Shown here in pieces: positions 8,502 to 16,399 of a DNA stretch of 64,000 bases. The stretch is from NCBI RefSeq assembly GCF_900107155.1, contig NZ_FNOX01000003.1, positions 1-64,000 on the forward strand, read 5' to 3'. Every line of letters starts with the position of its first letter. Position 1 is the first letter of the stretch. Origin of the DNA: Pseudomonas salomonii (GTDB taxonomy: Bacteria; Pseudomonadota; Gammaproteobacteria; Pseudomonadales; Pseudomonadaceae). The notes beneath the pieces were generated by a model. That model made no database searches. It saw only the letters and a list, made by a program, of their open reading frames with translations, and had not been told where the DNA came from. A program made the position numbers and the translations under genes.

Positions 8502-10076
8502 CTAAACCGCAATCGCCCCCGCCCGCCCCGGCTCCACCACAAACGACTTGAGGGTCGACACCGTGGCGCTGGGATCGCGCGGGTCAGTTATCACCCGAAA
8601 GTTCGTCAGCATCTTCTGAGCCGCAAGCTCTACTGACACATACCCACGCTGGCGACTGTCGAAAAACTTCACATGCGGATTAAGCGGCAGGATCTTGCTG
8701 AACGCCTCAAAGGGAGGCCCGTCAGAGGTCACCGAACTGCCGACAAACTCAGTGGCGATCACTGGCGAATCCGGGTTGTTGGCGTCGGCATGCAGGTCGG
8801 TGGTCCAGAAGGAATGGATATCACCGCCCCAGAACACCGGGTTGCTGAGCTTGTGACGCTCGATGGACGCCAGCATCCGTGAACGGTTGGCCATGTAGCC
8901 GTCCCAGCCATCGGTCCAATGGCCGACCTTGTGGCTGGTCAGGTCGCGCTGGATCAAGGGCGCTACCAGCAAGTCCTGGGCGATCACATTCCACTGCGCC
9001 TGCGACTGGGCAAAGCCCTGGTCCAGCCAGGCCTCCTGCTGCCAGCCGAGCATGGTGCGACCGAGGTCGCGCAGGTCGCTGCAGGTGTTGGCGGCGATAT
9101 GCCCCTGATGGCTGCCGTTGACCTGGATGCAGGGTTGTTCGGAGCGATACTGGCGCCCATCCAGCACATGAAAACGCGCCAGGCGGCCGTAGTCCAGGCG
9201 CCGGTAAATACGCATGTCCGGCCCCTTCGGCACGCTGCTGGCGCGCAGCGGCATGTGCTCGTAATACGCCTGGTAGGCCGCCGCCCGCTGCTGGAGAAAT
9301 TGCGCTACGGGAATCTTCGGGTCCTGGGACCAGCGGTTGGCGTAGTCATTCTGCACTTCGTGGTCATCCCAGGTCGCCACGCTGGGCGCGGCCGCGTGCA
9401 GGGCTTGCAGGTCCGGATCGGTTTTGTACAGCGCGTAGCGATTGCGGTAGTCGCTCAAGCTCTTGGCGTTGCCGCTGCCATGGCACCGAATGACTTTTCC
9501 CGAGTCGGCTGCGTAAGAGCTGTCGTAAATATAATCGCCGAGGAAAAACACCAGGTCGGGCTGCTCTGCAGCTAAATGACGATAGGCACTGAAGTATCCA
9601 CGCTCCCAATGCGAGCAGGAAACAAATCCCAGCCGAGCCGAGGCCATCGCCTGCAAGGGTGGCGTGGTACGTGCCTGGCCCACCGGGCTCTGCGCGCCGA
9701 GGCCTTCGAACTGGTACCAATACGGTCGGCCCGCCGCAAGCCCGGCCACTTCAACATGCACCGAATGGGCGAACCGCTCAGTCGCCAAGACTTCGCCCTG
9801 CTTCACGATGCGCGTCATCGCCGCATCACTGGCCACCCGCCAGCGCACCGGCACCGCGCGCTTCAGCCCACCGCTGCCATCGGCTGCATTGAACAACGGC
9901 GCCAGGCGCGTCCAGATCACAAAACCATCCGGCAGCGGGTCGCCCGAGGCCACGCCGAGGGTGAATGGGTAATCCACCCCGGCACTGCACGCAAACGGGC
10001 TGAGGATTGAAAACGCGGTAGCGACCGCCAGCCCGGTCAGGACTCGCCGCCTGCCGTGGTCCACTGCGTCACTCAC
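8502..10076 (-). CDS. phoD: PhoD-type alkaline phosphatase/phosphodiesterase, Tat-exported
   Basis: A 524-residue phosphoesterase. The N-terminus has a twin-arginine signal (GRRRVLTGLA) followed by a hydrophobic stretch, so it is folded before export. PhoD motifs are present: SCSHWERGYFSAYRHL, FFLGDYIYDSSY with metal-binding Asp, ATWDDHEVQNDY, and GGDIHSFW near the C-terminus. Such enzymes release phosphate from diesters and monoesters outside the cytosol using Ca and Fe, and are commonly under PhoB control. It overlaps the preceding acetyltransferase gene by four bases and so probably shares its promoter, which faces an exbD-tonB operon. Confidence 0.88.
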   Translation of the reverse strand: MSDAVDHGRRRVLTGLAVATAFSILSPFACSAGVDYPFTLGVASGDPLPDGFVIWTRLAPLFNAADGSGGLKRAVPVRWRVASDAAMTRIVKQGEVLATERFAHSVHVEVAGLAAGRPYWYQFEGLGAQSPVGQARTTPPLQAMASARLGFVSCSHWERGYFSAYRHLAAEQPDLVFFLGDYIYDSSYAADSGKVIRCHGSGNAKSLSDYRNRYALYKTDPDLQALHAAAPSVATWDDHEVQNDYANRWSQDPKIPVAQFLQQRAAAYQAYYEHMPLRASSVPKGPDMRIYRRLDYGRLARFHVLDGRQYRSEQPCIQVNGSHQGHIAANTCSDLRDLGRTMLGWQQEAWLDQGFAQSQAQWNVIAQDLLVAPLIQRDLTSHKVGHWTDGWDGYMANRSRMLASIERHKLSNPVFWGGDIHSFWTTDLHADANNPDSPVIATEFVGSSVTSDGPPFEAFSKILPLNPHVKFFDSRQRGYVSVELAAQKMLTNFRVITDPRDPSATVSTLKSFVVEPGRAGAIAV

Positions 10077-10627
10077 AACGCGCGCTCCCAGTCCTCACGC
10101 ACGGTGGCAAAGCCCAGCAGGTCTTCGTACACGCCATTTTTGAGAAACGCCCGACGCAGGCAACCTTCATAGCGCAGGCCGATTTTCTGCATGACTCGCG
10201 CCGATTCCTGGTTGCGGCCAAAGCATTGGCTGCCTACCCGCTGCAGCCCAAGCTCGGTGAAGCCAAAGCCCATCATCGCGCTCGCCGCCTCAGCGGCATA
10301 CCCCAGGTTACGCGCATGCGCCGCGACCCAGCCGCCCAAATGCCCTGCGTGATGACGCGCGTTAAGGCGCAGGCTGACTATGCCAACCAACTCAGCGGTT
10401 TCACGCACATGCATTCCCAGGTTCAACAACTCGCCCGCCCGATAGTTGTCGGCGGCCGCGGCAATAAAACCCTGCGCAGTTTCCAAGGTATAGGGCGACG
10501 GAATGTTGGCCGTGTTGTCAGCAATCTTCGGCCCGTTGGCGAGCATGAAAAGTACCTCGGCCTGGTCCATTTCCAGCGCCCGCAATAGGAGTCGCGGGGT
10601 CGACAATTGAGGCAATGTAGTGGGCAT
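10073..10627 (-). CDS. GNAT-family N-acetyltransferase (RimJ/RimL-like)
   Basis: A 184-residue acetyl-CoA-dependent acetyltransferase. It begins MPTTLPQLSTPRLLLRAL, typical of the RimJ/RimL branch, and has the acetyl-CoA-binding region in GGWVAAHARNLGYAAEAA. The C-terminus has the NQESARVMQKIGLRYEG motif. I use the ATG at 10627; a TTG ten codons earlier is open but lacks support. The stop overlaps the phoD start, making a two-gene unit. Substrate unknown: protein N-termini or small amines are both possible. Confidence 0.82.
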   Translation of the reverse strand: MPTTLPQLSTPRLLLRALEMDQAEVLFMLANGPKIADNTANIPSPYTLETAQGFIAAAADNYRAGELLNLGMHVRETAELVGIVSLRLNARHHAGHLGGWVAAHARNLGYAAEAASAMMGFGFTELGLQRVGSQCFGRNQESARVMQKIGLRYEGCLRRAFLKNGVYEDLLGFATVREDWERAL

Positions 10628-10817
10628 ACGCGGCAGCTCTTCAGGTAAATTTTCCAAGAATGTACTGCCTTCGTGTCAATTGCATTACGTCATGAAAGGG
10701 CCCGGTAAAAACTCTGAAAGACGCGTCCTAGAGCCTTTAAAACGTCAATTAAAGTTAACCATTCGGTCATTTTTGGTTGTTAGCGTGTCGCCCCTAATTC
10801 AACGACGGGGTAACAGA
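10628..10817. promoter_or_regulatory. Divergent intergenic region with possible PhoB-type repeats
   Basis: These 190 bases separate the acetyltransferase-phoD unit from the exbD-tonB operon and must hold promoters for both. GTCA half-sites occur at 10744-10747 and 10766-10769, exactly 22 bases (two 11-base turns) apart, in an AT-rich setting (ACGTCAATT and CGGTCATTTT). A second pair, TGTCA at 10674 and CGTCA at 10688, is 14 apart. They resemble degenerate Pho-box repeats, but the middle repeat is weak. Confidence 0.35.
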
Positions 10818-11225
10818 ATGAGAACCTGGGATGAACCCAAGAAACGCAAGGCACACATCGAGTTGATCCCCATGATCGACGTGATGATGTTCCTCCTGGT
10901 GTTTTTCGTACTGGTGAGTTTGAACGTGATCCCGGCACTCGGCATGAAGACCCAATTGCCCAGCGCCAGCAGCTCGCAACAACTCAAACCGCAGAATAAA
11001 TTCATTCTGACCCTGGGCCTGCAAGGCCAGCTGCAACTCGACGGCAAGGACCTCACGGTCGACGCTCTGGTGCCGACGCTGAAGGCCGCAGAAAAGCCTG
11101 ATACCAAGTCGACCATCATCGTCAACAGCGACAAAGGTGTGGAGGTTTCGCGCCTGGTGGAAGTCATGGACACCCTGCGCCTGGGTGGCTTTACCTCCGT
11201 GTCCATTGCCACGCGTAAGTCTTGA
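10818..11225 (+). CDS. exbD: ExbD-type biopolymer transport protein
   Basis: A 135-residue inner-membrane protein with one N-terminal membrane helix following MRTWDEPKKRKAHIELIPMI; the Asp in IPMIDVMMF is the conserved proton-pathway residue. The periplasmic domain ends with the usual VSRLVEVMDTLRLGGF segment. With ExbB it forms the proton-driven motor for TonB. The ATG at 10818 is chosen because the characteristic N-terminus starts there; the open frame upstream is untypical. First gene of an exbD-tonB-receptor-exbB run, so this set is separate from the general housekeeping one. Confidence 0.9.
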   Translation: MRTWDEPKKRKAHIELIPMIDVMMFLLVFFVLVSLNVIPALGMKTQLPSASSSQQLKPQNKFILTLGLQGQLQLDGKDLTVDALVPTLKAAEKPDTKSTIIVNSDKGVEVSRLVEVMDTLRLGGFTSVSIATRKS

Positions 11226-11227
11226 TC

Positions 11228-11962
11228 ATGTATGTACTGTTTCGTGCGCGTCAGCTGCTGGGCAGTGTCCCGGCCCTGATCGCCCTGGTGCTGATTGCAC
11301 TGGGTATCCAGTCGCAACCGTTGAAAATCCAGCCGCAGTACGACGAGTCGGCGGTCGAGCTGGCGCTGGTCGAGCCCGAACCTGAAGTGGTGCCCGAGCC
11401 TGTGGTCGAGCAAGAGCCGCCACCGCCGGTGATCGAGGACGAAGAGGCCGAACCCGCCCCGCCGCCGCCACCGCCCAAGCCCTTGCCAAAACCTGAACCC
11501 AAGCCCAAGCCGGTGCCCAAACCCAAGCCCGTGGTGGCCGCCAAACCGACGCCCACGCCTGCGCCAGTCGCACCCGTCGCGGCCAAGCCGGTGCAGGCCG
11601 CCGTTGCGCCGACACCTGCGCCGCCAGCGCCACCGGCACCACCCAAAGTGGATGGCCAGGCACTGGAAGGCGGTTACCTCAAGGGGCTGCGCAACGAGCT
11701 GGACACGTACAAGCAATACCCCACCGGGCGCCAGGCGTCCCTCGAACGCCCCAGTGGCGAGGTGGTGGTGTGGTTGATGGTGGATCGACAAGGCCGTGTC
11801 CTTGATGCCGGGATCCAGACCCCGGCGCCGAGCATGCTGCTCAATCGGGCCGCCACCAATAGCCTGCGCCGCATCAAGCAAGTCAAGCCGTTCCCCGAAC
11901 AAGCCTTCGGTGGACGTAACGAACAACGCTTCACCGCCACCTTCAACTACAGCGTGCAATAA
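11228..11962 (+). CDS. tonB: TonB-like energy-transducing protein
   Basis: A 244-residue protein with one N-terminal membrane segment, then a long periplasmic spacer (about residues 38-135) made of Pro-Glu and then Pro-Lys repeats, and a C-terminal TonB domain with GEVVVWLMVDRQGRVLDAGI and FTATFNYSV. It would span the periplasm and pass ExbBD energy to the receptor encoded next. The gene starts two bases after the exbD stop. The ATG at 11228 is preferred to a TTG two codons earlier. Confidence 0.87.
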   Translation: MYVLFRARQLLGSVPALIALVLIALGIQSQPLKIQPQYDESAVELALVEPEPEVVPEPVVEQEPPPPVIEDEEAEPAPPPPPPKPLPKPEPKPKPVPKPKPVVAAKPTPTPAPVAPVAAKPVQAAVAPTPAPPAPPAPPKVDGQALEGGYLKGLRNELDTYKQYPTGRQASLERPSGEVVVWLMVDRQGRVLDAGIQTPAPSMLLNRAATNSLRRIKQVKPFPEQAFGGRNEQRFTATFNYSVQ

Positions 11963-11985
11963 GCACCGACACCAGGACGACAGTG

Positions 11986-14271
11986 ATGAGGTTCACACGT
12001 ATTCATCTGGCACTTGTTGCCGCGACGAGCATGACCCACGCAGTGGTCATGGCAGCTACCAGCGACAGTGACGTCGGCACCATCGGAGTTCAAGGCGGCA
12101 AGGCGACCGCGGGGGGCGGTTACATGGTCCAGGAAGAGAGCGCCAAGGGCCGCTCGACCATTACCAAGGAGGCGCTGGACAAGCAAACCGCCACCGGCAA
12201 CGCCATCGACAAGCTCAAGTACACGCCGGGCCTGAACATCTCCAGTGAGGACAACACCGGTCTGTCGGGCTTTCGCTTCACCATGCGCGGCATGAACTCC
12301 GACCAGGTCGGTATGTCGGTGGATGGCATGCCGATCAACGACTCCGGCAACTACGCGCTGTATTCCAACTTATTGGGCGATCCGGAAAACATCGACCAGA
12401 TCTTCGTCACCCAGGGCTCGTCGGAAGCCGACGGCCCGCACATCGGTTCCAGCGGCGGCAACATCGGTATCGTGACCATTCGCCCCACCAAGGAAACCGG
12501 TGCGTTCGTCAAACAAGTGGTGGGCAGCAACGCCACCCGCAAGACCTTCGCGCGCCTGAACACCGGTGAAGTCAACGGCCTCTCCAACTGGCTGTCGGCG
12601 TCCCACACCGAGGGCCAGATGTGGCGCGGCTCGGGCGCGGTGCGTGCGGACAAGGTGGAGTGGAACAGCTTTTTCGACGCCGGCAACGGCAACACCGCCA
12701 ACCTGATCCTCAAGTACCACGAGCAGGACAACAACAGTTACAGCCAACTGACCAAGGCGCAGTTCCAGCAGTTCGGCCGCAAGTATGACCCCTACCCGGC
12801 CAAGCCGGCGCTGGGCTCCAACGGCAAGATCAGCAGCTATTACGACCTGGCACAAAACCCGTTCCAGACCTTCACCGCCGTGCTCAACACTCAGTACAAG
12901 CTGAGCGATAATCTGTCGCTCTCGGTGATCCCGTATTACTACTACGGCAACGGCAGTGGCGTGGGCTCCTCCGCCTATGCACTCAACAGCGGCTCCAACA
13001 AAGGCGGCGTGTTCGACCTTGGCAACCTGCCGACGCAGGCCCAATACAACGCCGACGGCTCCGCGACGACGGGCGTCTACTACCGCCCTTCGCGCACCCA
13101 GACCTGGCGTCCGGGCATCACCACCAAGCTGAACTGGGACTTGGGCGACCACAGCCTGCAATTCGGCTACTGGTACGAACGCGCCCGCCAAAGCCAGACC
13201 CAACCGTTCATTGCCCTCAAAAACAGCGGCAAGCCCAGCGACACCTGGCCGGACGCCAGCTCCGTGGTCGACGCCAACGGCAACACCGTACAGGGTCGCG
13301 ACCGCTACACCGTGACCCCGGCGCAAAAAGTCTGGGCGCAGGACACCTGGTACATCAACTCGGACTGGACCCTGATCGCCGGCCTTGCCTACATGAATGT
13401 CGAGCGTGAGGGCACCAACCACGGCAGCCTCACCGAGCAACCGGGCAAGGCCAACCAGACCTACAACAAGCTGCTGCCCAACGCCGGTCTGAAATACCAG
13501 CTCGACGAGCGTGACCAGTTGTTCTACAGCCTCTCGCGCAACATGCGTATCCCGCAGAACTACGTGCTGTACGACAAAGGCGTGGGCTCGCTGGACTCCA
13601 AGCCGGAACTGAGCTGGAACCAGGAATTGGGCTGGCGCTACACCGGCGAAGACATGACCCTCGCCGCGACCCTGTTCTACATGCAGTTCAAGAACCGCCA
13701 GCTCACGTCCCTGGACAGCAACGGCGATTCGGCCGACATCAACGCCGGCACCGTGATCAACAAAGGCCTGGAACTGGAGTGGAGCGGCAAGCTGCCGCAC
13801 AACTTCAACTACTACACCTCCTACACCTACACCAGCTCCAAGCAGCAGGATGACCTGACCGTCTTCAGCGCCGGCAAACCGATCGTATTGCCCACCAGCG
13901 GCAAGCAGTTCGCCAACGTACCGGCCAACATGCTGGCAGCCAACATCGGCTACGACGACGGGCGTTTCTACGGCACCTTCGGCGGCAAGTTCACCAGCAA
14001 GCTCTACGGCGACCTGACCAACGACGAGGCCATCTCGGCACGCACCATTTTCAACCTCGGCGCCGGTATCTACCTGCCCGTGGACAAGAAAGTGGTCAAG
14101 GACGCCACCCTGCGCCTGAACGTCGACAACCTGTTTGACAAGAAGTACCTGGACGGCGTGTACACCACCAAGACCAACGCGGCGAGCTACAGCGGTTTCC
14201 GCGATGGCGACCCGGCTTACATCGTCGGCCTGGACCGTACCGTCACGGTTTCCCTGGAAGCGAATTTCTGA
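11986..14271 (+). CDS. TonB-dependent outer-membrane receptor
   Basis: A 761-residue outer-membrane transporter. It has a signal peptide ending near AVVMA, a plug domain with TPGLNISSEDNTGLSGFRF and the SVDGMPINDSGNYAL loop, and a C-terminal barrel that ends in aromatic Phe (VSLEANF), as the assembly signal requires. DNLFDKKYLDG is the familiar pre-C-terminal motif. It sits between its own tonB and exbB, so it likely has dedicated energising partners. Ligand unknown; it lacks clues for a particular siderophore, and the nearby phosphatase and phospholipase D-like genes make a phosphorus compound worth considering. Confidence 0.87.
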   Translation: MRFTRIHLALVAATSMTHAVVMAATSDSDVGTIGVQGGKATAGGGYMVQEESAKGRSTITKEALDKQTATGNAIDKLKYTPGLNISSEDNTGLSGFRFTMRGMNSDQVGMSVDGMPINDSGNYALYSNLLGDPENIDQIFVTQGSSEADGPHIGSSGGNIGIVTIRPTKETGAFVKQVVGSNATRKTFARLNTGEVNGLSNWLSASHTEGQMWRGSGAVRADKVEWNSFFDAGNGNTANLILKYHEQDNNSYSQLTKAQFQQFGRKYDPYPAKPALGSNGKISSYYDLAQNPFQTFTAVLNTQYKLSDNLSLSVIPYYYYGNGSGVGSSAYALNSGSNKGGVFDLGNLPTQAQYNADGSATTGVYYRPSRTQTWRPGITTKLNWDLGDHSLQFGYWYERARQSQTQPFIALKNSGKPSDTWPDASSVVDANGNTVQGRDRYTVTPAQKVWAQDTWYINSDWTLIAGLAYMNVEREGTNHGSLTEQPGKANQTYNKLLPNAGLKYQLDERDQLFYSLSRNMRIPQNYVLYDKGVGSLDSKPELSWNQELGWRYTGEDMTLAATLFYMQFKNRQLTSLDSNGDSADINAGTVINKGLELEWSGKLPHNFNYYTSYTYTSSKQQDDLTVFSAGKPIVLPTSGKQFANVPANMLAANIGYDDGRFYGTFGGKFTSKLYGDLTNDEAISARTIFNLGAGIYLPVDKKVVKDATLRLNVDNLFDKKYLDGVYTTKTNAASYSGFRDGDPAYIVGLDRTVTVSLEANF

Positions 14272-14296
14272 TTAATCACCTGAGAGGAACACACTC

Positions 14297-14944
14297 ATGG
14301 ACATGGACCTGCTGCACCAGATCACCTTTTATGTGATGTACGCCGCGATGGCGATCGCGATCTTCATCACCATCGAACGGGGCATCTACTTCGCCTACGT
14401 GCGCCGCCAGGCCCGCGCCTTGACCGACGTGCTGGGCGCCAACGTACACAGCGAGCGCGACCTGCCGCAAAGCCTCACCCGCCGCGACAGCCTGCCGCTG
14501 AACATGGTGCTGCCGATCCTGGCGCAGAAGGCCTCCAACGGCTCGCGCAAGGACCTGGACGATGAAATCGAAACCCAGTACCTCAAGACCCGCGCGCCGC
14601 TGTCGCGCAGCCTGTGGATCATCGAGACCATCACCACCGCCGCGCCATTGCTGGGCCTGCTGGGCACCATCCTCGGCATCATCGACACCTTCAAGGCGCT
14701 GGCCAGTGCCGGCGTGTCCGACCCGGGCCAGATCTCCGGTGGTATCGGCACGGCCTTGTTTGCCACCGGCCTGGGTATCGCCATTGCGCTGTTCTGCGTG
14801 GTGTTTCACAACTTTTTCCAGGACAGCCTGGAGCGCATCAACGACCAGCTGAAAATCCTGCTGATCCGCGCGGCGACCGGCGCCCGTGTTCAGGGTGAAG
14901 TGCCGCACCTGGTGCCGACGCCGTTGCACACCCGCACGGCATGA
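14297..14944 (+). CDS. exbB: ExbB/MotA/TolQ-family proton channel protein
   Basis: A 215-residue inner-membrane protein with three membrane helices: one near the N-terminus (FYVMYAAMAIAIFITIERG) and two in the second half, with the family segment TAAPLLGLLGTILGIIDTF and the channel-lining GIGTALFATGLGIAIALF. It forms the pentameric stator around ExbD. GAGAGGAA precedes the ATG. The order exbD, tonB, receptor, exbB is unusual: exbB normally precedes exbD. An intrinsic terminator follows directly. Confidence 0.9.
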   Translation: MDMDLLHQITFYVMYAAMAIAIFITIERGIYFAYVRRQARALTDVLGANVHSERDLPQSLTRRDSLPLNMVLPILAQKASNGSRKDLDDEIETQYLKTRAPLSRSLWIIETITTAAPLLGLLGTILGIIDTFKALASAGVSDPGQISGGIGTALFATGLGIAIALFCVVFHNFFQDSLERINDQLKILLIRAATGARVQGEVPHLVPTPLHTRTA

Positions 14945-14951
14945 CCTTCAG

Positions 14952-14983
14952 GGCGGGCGCGTGATGCGCCCGCCTTTCTTTTT
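14952..14983 (+). terminator. Intrinsic terminator after exbB
   Basis: GGCGGGCGC at 14952-14960 pairs with GCGCCCGCC at 14966-14974 across a GTGAT loop and is followed by TTTCTTTTT. This is a textbook terminator and ends the exbD-tonB-receptor-exbB transcript 17 bases before the next gene. Confidence 0.9.
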
Positions 14984-14999
14984 GCCCGATGAGACGCTT

Positions 15000-16217
15000 A
15001 TGTCCCTCTCGATGAAGTTGCGTATCGCCGGCCTGACCGGCCTTCTGTTGAGTCCGCTAGCCCAGGCGGACTTTTCAATTCCAGGGTTTGAACTGGTACA
15101 CACCGTGCCGGTGGACACCGCGCTGGGCACTGCCGACCTGCGCCAGCCGGGGCCGGTGTGGATCGAGTTGTTTGATGGCGCCAAAAGCAGCATTGATATC
15201 GGCCAGTTCTACGCCGCCGACCACCCTGGTTCGGTGATGGACAAGGTGATCGAGCATCTGGAAGCTGCCGGCAAACGGGGTGTGAAGATTCGCTTTCTGC
15301 TGGAGGAGAAAGGCATTCGGCTGTCGCAGGCGTCTACCCTGGAACGCTTGCGGGCGATTCCCAACCTGACCTTTCGCGTGCTGGCCTATGGGCAGTTGAG
15401 CGGCGGGATCATCCACGCCAAATACATGGTGGTGGACGGCAAGCAGGCGTTTGTCGGCAGTCAGAATTTCGATTGGCGCTCGCTGGAGCATATCCACGAG
15501 ACCGGCTTGCGCATCAGCGATGCCACGGTAGTCAGCCAGGTGCAGGCCATCTTCAACCAGGACTGGCAAGCCCAGGCAGCCTTGGCGGATAAGCAACCGG
15601 TGCCACTGCCCGCTGCGGGCCAGGCACCTGCGCGCACCGGTAACTATCTGGTGGCCAGCCCGCAACGCTACAACCCGCCCGGCGTGGGCGACTCACAACT
15701 GGAACTGCCGCGCCTGCTGAGCGAAGCCAAGAAAGAAGTGCGCGTGCAATTGCTCGACTATGCACCGCTGTCCTACGGGCCGGACAAAACCCGCCCCTAC
15801 TACGCAGTGATCGACAACGCCGTGCGCGCTGCCGCTGCGCGTGGGGTGTCGGTCAAGCTGATGGTGTCCAACTGGAACACCGACAAGCTGGAACTGCCCT
15901 ACCTCAAAAGCCTGGCCGTGCTGCCCAACGTCGAGGTCAAGATCGTCACCCTGCCTGCCGCCAAACAAGGGTTTATTCCCTATGCGCGGGTGATCCACAG
16001 CAAGACCCTGGAGATCGACGGGCAAGTGGCCTGGGTAGGCACCAGCAATTGGCTGGGCGGGTATCTGGATAACTCGCGCAATTTGGAGGTGGTGATGCAT
16101 GACGCGGCGATGGCCAAGCGCATTGGCGAGCTGCACGAGCAGTTGTGGGATGGGCCGTATGCCAAGGCTTTGGACGTGATGGCAGCGTATCCGGAGCCGC
16201 ATCCGGACAAGCCTTGA
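15000..16217 (+). CDS. Exported phospholipase D-like protein
   Basis: A 405-residue protein with a Sec signal peptide (MSLSMKLRIAGLTGLLLS, then PLAQA). It has two HKD motifs of the phospholipase D superfamily: HAKYMVVD followed by GSQNFDWRS, and HSKTLEID followed by GTSNWLGG. The enzyme should use a His-phosphate intermediate to cleave or transfer phosphodiesters in the periplasm or outside. The start at 15000 gives a proper signal peptide. A terminator separates it from exbB, so it may be transcribed by read-through or its own promoter. Substrate unknown; phospholipid or nucleic acid are both possible. Confidence 0.85.
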   Translation: MSLSMKLRIAGLTGLLLSPLAQADFSIPGFELVHTVPVDTALGTADLRQPGPVWIELFDGAKSSIDIGQFYAADHPGSVMDKVIEHLEAAGKRGVKIRFLLEEKGIRLSQASTLERLRAIPNLTFRVLAYGQLSGGIIHAKYMVVDGKQAFVGSQNFDWRSLEHIHETGLRISDATVVSQVQAIFNQDWQAQAALADKQPVPLPAAGQAPARTGNYLVASPQRYNPPGVGDSQLELPRLLSEAKKEVRVQLLDYAPLSYGPDKTRPYYAVIDNAVRAAAARGVSVKLMVSNWNTDKLELPYLKSLAVLPNVEVKIVTLPAAKQGFIPYARVIHSKTLEIDGQVAWVGTSNWLGGYLDNSRNLEVVMHDAAMAKRIGELHEQLWDGPYAKALDVMAAYPEPHPDKP

Positions 16218-16339
16218 GCGCCCGTTACTTCACTGTAATCCCCTGTGTGTGGGAGCTTGGGCAACCCTGATACTTGAGTAGGATATTTCCCTGGCCGAGG
16301 CTCCCTACCCCGGCCTTGGTGATGGTAGTGTGTGGAAAT

Positions 16340-16363
16340 GTTTCTGACAGATCGATCAGAAAC
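16340..16363. promoter_or_regulatory. Inverted repeat in the leader of the M20 peptidase gene
   Basis: GTTTCTGA at 16340-16347 is inverted as TCAGAAAC at 16356-16363 around an eight-base spacer. It lies 37 bases ahead of the peptidase start. It could be an operator or a leader hairpin; it lacks a T run, so it is not a terminator. Confidence 0.35.
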
Positions 16364-16399
16364 CTCTTACTCACCGCCTGCAAAGGAATGCTTCTAACC

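Noticed and set aside
11251..11646. Gly-rich open frame antisense to tonB
   Set aside because: It is simply the complement of the Pro-rich TonB spacer; no start signal.
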